Positions 61,727-64,000 of a stretch of DNA of 64,000 nt are shown here, one piece after another. The position numbers and the translations under genes are program-made. The notes beneath the pieces are model-generated. The model searched no databases. It worked only from the letters and a program-made list of their open reading frames with translations, and was not told where the DNA came from. The first letter of the stretch is position 1. The number at the start of each line of letters is the position of its first letter. This stretch comes from JAMDEO01 sp963775295 (lineage in GTDB: Bacteria; Actinomycetota; Thermoleophilia; RBG-16-64-13): positions 2,914,001-2,978,000 of the forward strand of contig CAVZIK010000006.1 in NCBI GenBank assembly GCA_963775295.1, written 5' to 3'.

Positions 61727-63118
61727 GTGTCAGCCGAAGAAATGAGTAAAGTGTCGGTCAGTACAATCGCGCGGGAGTCGGACGTGAAGCGTGGTCCCCA
61801 AACGATCTTTCTTTTTCGGCTGGCGGTTCTCGCCGCCGCGTGCCTGCTCGCGCTCGCGCTGCTGTCCGCATATTCCGCCTCGGTGGAAGCGGAGTCCCCG
61901 ACATCGGTCCGGGCAGCAGCCGCTACCCGGATTTTCGGCGATATCAAGGGACACGAGTCATATGCTCAGGCCGCGTACGCCCTCGCGCAGAAGGGTATTG
62001 TGGAGGGCCGTCAGGATGGCACCTTCGGTCCGAACGAGTCTCTCACTCGTGCTCAGATGGCTGTATTCCTCGCTCGAGCCATTGGCTTGCAGGAGTCACA
62101 GGGCCAGCCGTTCTTCGACGTCAACACGACGGACTGGTTTGCCGGCGCAGTTGGAGCCCTCTTTCAAAAGGGGCTGATCCAGGGAACCAGCCTAATCATG
62201 TTTTCACCGGACCAACCTATAAGTCGGCAGCAGGCGGTCACGCTGGTGATGAGATCTTTGCAGTTCTCCCTCCGGAGCCGGCAGAACTCAACCATCGAGT
62301 TCGACCTTACGAAAGACCAGACGGGGGCATGGCTGGCAGGCTTTCGAGACCGGCAAATGATAGCCTCTGCACATCGAGCTTCGGCGGCGAACGCGTTCCG
62401 CCTGGGAATTCTCAGCGGCTCGGCCGATGGCTGGCTCTTGCCCGGATGCAACTTGACCAGGTCACAGATGGCGGTGATGCTCTACCGGGCCTTCCTGCAA
62501 CCTATCCAGGTCGGGAGCACCTACCCTGCGGAGGTTCCGGCGGTGTCCGCGTATGCACCGTTATCGGATGGATCGAAGGGCACACTCGTATCCCTGCTGG
62601 AGACCAGACTGACGGCTCTCGGCTATCCCTGCGGTCCGGTCGACGGGAACTACGACTACCGGACCAGAGACGCGGTTATGGCTTTCGAGAAGGTCGAACG
62701 GCTAAAGCGCGACGGCAGAGTGGGTACCACGGTCTGGCAACGGCTTCTGTCGGCCCAAACCCCCTCGCCGCGTCGGTCTGCCGGCGGCACTCGATGTGAG
62801 GTCGACCTCACCCGCCAGGTACTTTTCATGATCACAGATAACAAGGTCTGGAAGGTGCTGCATGTGTCCACTGGGAAGAATGGCACCCGGACCGGGCACT
62901 TCTCCATAGGGGCGAAATACGAGGGCTGGGTCCGTTGCGTGACGCTCGACGGAGAGATGTATTACCCCTCTTATGTCGTCAGCAAGACCGCCATACATGG
63001 CTACCGGAACGTCCCCGCTTATGCGGCCAGCCACGGTTGCGTACGTGTACCCGTGTGGGCCGCAGTCGAGCTCTACCGCCAGTTGCCGAAAGATACACCG
63101 GTCGACATCTACTACTGA
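61727..63118 (+). CDS. Secreted SLH-domain L,D-transpeptidase
   Basis: The 463-residue protein starts with a signal-anchor (about 27-52, LFRLAVLAAACLLALALLSA). It then has three SLH repeats (residues 65-265; FGDIKGHESYAQAAYALAQK, FDVNTTDWFAGAVGALFQKG), a peptidoglycan-binding helix bundle (LETRLTALGYPCGPVDGNYD) and a C-terminal YkuD domain. The catalytic motif is IHGYRNV...SHGCVRVP with Cys438. It would cross-link or modify peptidoglycan while bound to cell-wall polymer. SLH domains imply an S-layer or pyruvylated wall polymer. GTG at 61727 has GGAAGG seven bases upstream. Confidence 0.9.
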   Translation: MSAEEMSKVSVSTIARESDVKRGPQTIFLFRLAVLAAACLLALALLSAYSASVEAESPTSVRAAAATRIFGDIKGHESYAQAAYALAQKGIVEGRQDGTFGPNESLTRAQMAVFLARAIGLQESQGQPFFDVNTTDWFAGAVGALFQKGLIQGTSLIMFSPDQPISRQQAVTLVMRSLQFSLRSRQNSTIEFDLTKDQTGAWLAGFRDRQMIASAHRASAANAFRLGILSGSADGWLLPGCNLTRSQMAVMLYRAFLQPIQVGSTYPAEVPAVSAYAPLSDGSKGTLVSLLETRLTALGYPCGPVDGNYDYRTRDAVMAFEKVERLKRDGRVGTTVWQRLLSAQTPSPRRSAGGTRCEVDLTRQVLFMITDNKVWKVLHVSTGKNGTRTGHFSIGAKYEGWVRCVTLDGEMYYPSYVVSKTAIHGYRNVPAYAASHGCVRVPVWAAVELYRQLPKDTPVDIYY

Positions 63119-63210
63119 GAGGCCGTGGTTAAGCGCTGGTTGGGAGACGCCGATACAAGAAGTATGTGGCAAGTCGGGACCACTCCAACAGCTCAGAAGA
63201 CAGGCGCTAT

Positions 63211-63418
63211 ATGCGGATCCTCAAGGGAACAGAGTCTTGCGCCGTAATCGACCTTGGTGAAAAGATCGGCGGCCATCTTGTACGCAAGGTGAAAAAACGT
63301 GGTCAATCCTCACAACAAGGGACTAACACCGGCCATCGTCGCCTCGCTGCTCGTCGAAGAGACGACGCCGCCCGAGTACGACCGGCAGCACGTAATCGAA
63401 ATTCTTACCCAGACCTAG
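63211..63418 (+). pseudogene. Small hypothetical gene broken by one base in an A6 run
   Basis: From ATG 63211 the frame reads MRILKGTESCAVIDLGEKIG and GHLVRKVKK; then, past the run AAAAAA at 63292-63297, the +1 frame continues VVNPHNKGLTPAIVASLLVE and EETTPPEYDRQHVIEILTQT before TAG. Removing one A gives a continuous 68-residue protein with even composition. It may be a pseudogene, a slippage-expressed gene or a sequence error. I do not recognise the family. The remainder of 63119-63453 shows nothing else. Confidence 0.5.
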
Positions 63419-63453
63419 CCGAAGGTCGTTGTCATCTCGGCCCGGCTTCCCGG

Positions 63454-64000
63454 TTAGGGCTCTGACAACCCCGATGCGGCCTCCCGGAACAGCTCCCAGG
63501 CCTGGACGATATGGCGCCGCTCGGTGCGTGTCTGGGCTATGCACATGCGTAGCGTCATCCTGTCGCTGAGGCGAGTATGACTGAGGAACATCTTGCCGGA
63601 GTCGTTCAGTCTGTCCATTATCGCCTGAGTGGCCCCATCGCCGGCCCGGTGACGGAAACACACAAGATTCAACGGCACCGGGGCAACGATCTCGAAGTCC
63701 GGGTCCTGACGTACCCACGAGGCGAACTCCTGCGCCAGTGCGACGTGCTCGCGCACATGGTGACGAATGCCCTCAGCGCCGTAGTGGCGGATCATCAGCC
63801 AGAGCTTGAGGGCGCGGAAGCGGCGGCCCAGTGGCACCTGCCAGTCGCGATAGTCGATTACCGCCCCTGATGCCGTGGCTGCGTTGCGAAGGTATTCCGG
63901 AAGGATGGTCAGAGCGTTGATGAGGCTGGCCCGATCGGCCACGAAGAAGCAGCTGCAATCGAAGCCCGTGAACATCCACTTGTGCGGGTTGAAGACGTAG
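63454..64000 (-). CDS. Aromatic-L-amino-acid/group II PLP decarboxylase, C-terminal part (5' end outside window)
   Basis: The visible 182 codons are the C-terminal part of a fold type I decarboxylase. The PLP lysine is in NPHKWMFTGFDCSCFFV, then IDYRDWQVPLGRRFRALKLW and a C-terminal domain with MRLDVLNDSGK-like order (MDRLNDSGKMFLSHTRL). Group II enzymes decarboxylate tyrosine, phenylalanine, tryptophan, histidine or glutamate; given the hut genes, histidine is possible but not shown. It continues beyond base 64000. Confidence 0.85.
   Translation of the reverse strand, partial: YVFNPHKWMFTGFDCSCFFVADRASLINALTILPEYLRNAATASGAVIDYRDWQVPLGRRFRALKLWLMIRHYGAEGIRHHVREHVALAQEFASWVRQDPDFEIVAPVPLNLVCFRHRAGDGATQAIMDRLNDSGKMFLSHTRLSDRMTLRMCIAQTRTERRHIVQAWELFREAASGLSEP

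Overview
The window is GC-rich DNA packed with short-spaced, often overlapping genes, mostly on the minus strand. It holds no rRNA, tRNA, transposase or CRISPR array that I can see, so the taxonomic call is indirect. The gene content points to an anaerobic, amino-acid and organic-acid fermenting bacterium. It has ferredoxin-linked 2-oxoacid oxidoreductases, a molybdenum hydroxylase, rubredoxin, a proton- or sodium-pumping pyrophosphatase, corrinoid methyl transfer and a Propionibacterium-type transcarboxylase. An ANTAR regulator, probable leaderless starts, an SLH-anchored L,D-transpeptidase and frequent GTG/TTG starts fit a deep-branching anaerobic Actinomycetota (inference), although a Gram-positive-like relative elsewhere cannot be excluded.

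Layout. 1-8.9 kb (minus): one probable operon with a [2Fe-2S] subunit, a molybdopterin subunit, an unusual FAD subunit with a GltD-like NAD(P)H oxidoreductase inserted in it, a MoaD-like protein, a two-part UxaA-family lyase and the start of iorA. 9.0-13.1 kb (minus): a LarA-type nickel racemase, an Ldh-family dehydrogenase and malic enzyme, behind a visible promoter; this reads as a malate (or lactate) utilisation cassette. 13.2-19.0 kb (minus): hutH-hutI-ftcD-hutU histidine degradation, with a Cys in the MIO triad of HutH. 19.1-23.8 kb: a KimA-like potassium transporter and a divergent membrane pyrophosphatase. 24.2-29.6 kb: rubredoxin, archaeal-type phosphoglycerate mutase, a flavin-binding oxidase-like protein, an aminotransferase, a second MoaD-like protein and a CocE-like hydrolase.

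29.8-42.0 kb (minus) is a catabolic island: a corrinoid protein with a UroD-type methyltransferase; VOC protein, zinc dehydrogenase, zinc ribbon, split transketolase and epimerase; and a dehydrogenase, SDR and porGDAB set behind a palindromic upstream region. Strong hairpin terminators separate the units. 42.6-45.9 kb (plus) carries a FIST/GAF histidine kinase with an ANTAR response regulator. 46.0-49.7 kb has a decayed MoaD-like gene, a CoA-transferase, a membrane-anchored hypothetical, and a MetH-activation-like protein. 50.0-55.6 kb has a 15-repeat TPR protein, convergent with the three transcarboxylase genes (12S, 5S, 1.3S). 55.7-64.0 kb is mixed: a nitroreductase remnant and an intact nitroreductase, a PPC-domain protein, an MFS carrier, a PRC-barrel protein, an OYE-family oxidoreductase with a duplicated ribosome-binding site and start, an SLH/L,D-transpeptidase, a frameshifted small gene, and the end of a PLP decarboxylase.

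How they fit together (inference): histidine, malate/lactate and an unidentified polyol- or methyl-containing substrate would be converted to pyruvate, acyl-CoA and reduced ferredoxin. Transcarboxylase and CoA-transferase would link pyruvate/oxaloacetate to propionate, and the pyrophosphatase would recover energy from PPi. The most unusual single gene is the FAD/GltD nested fusion at 3540-5912.
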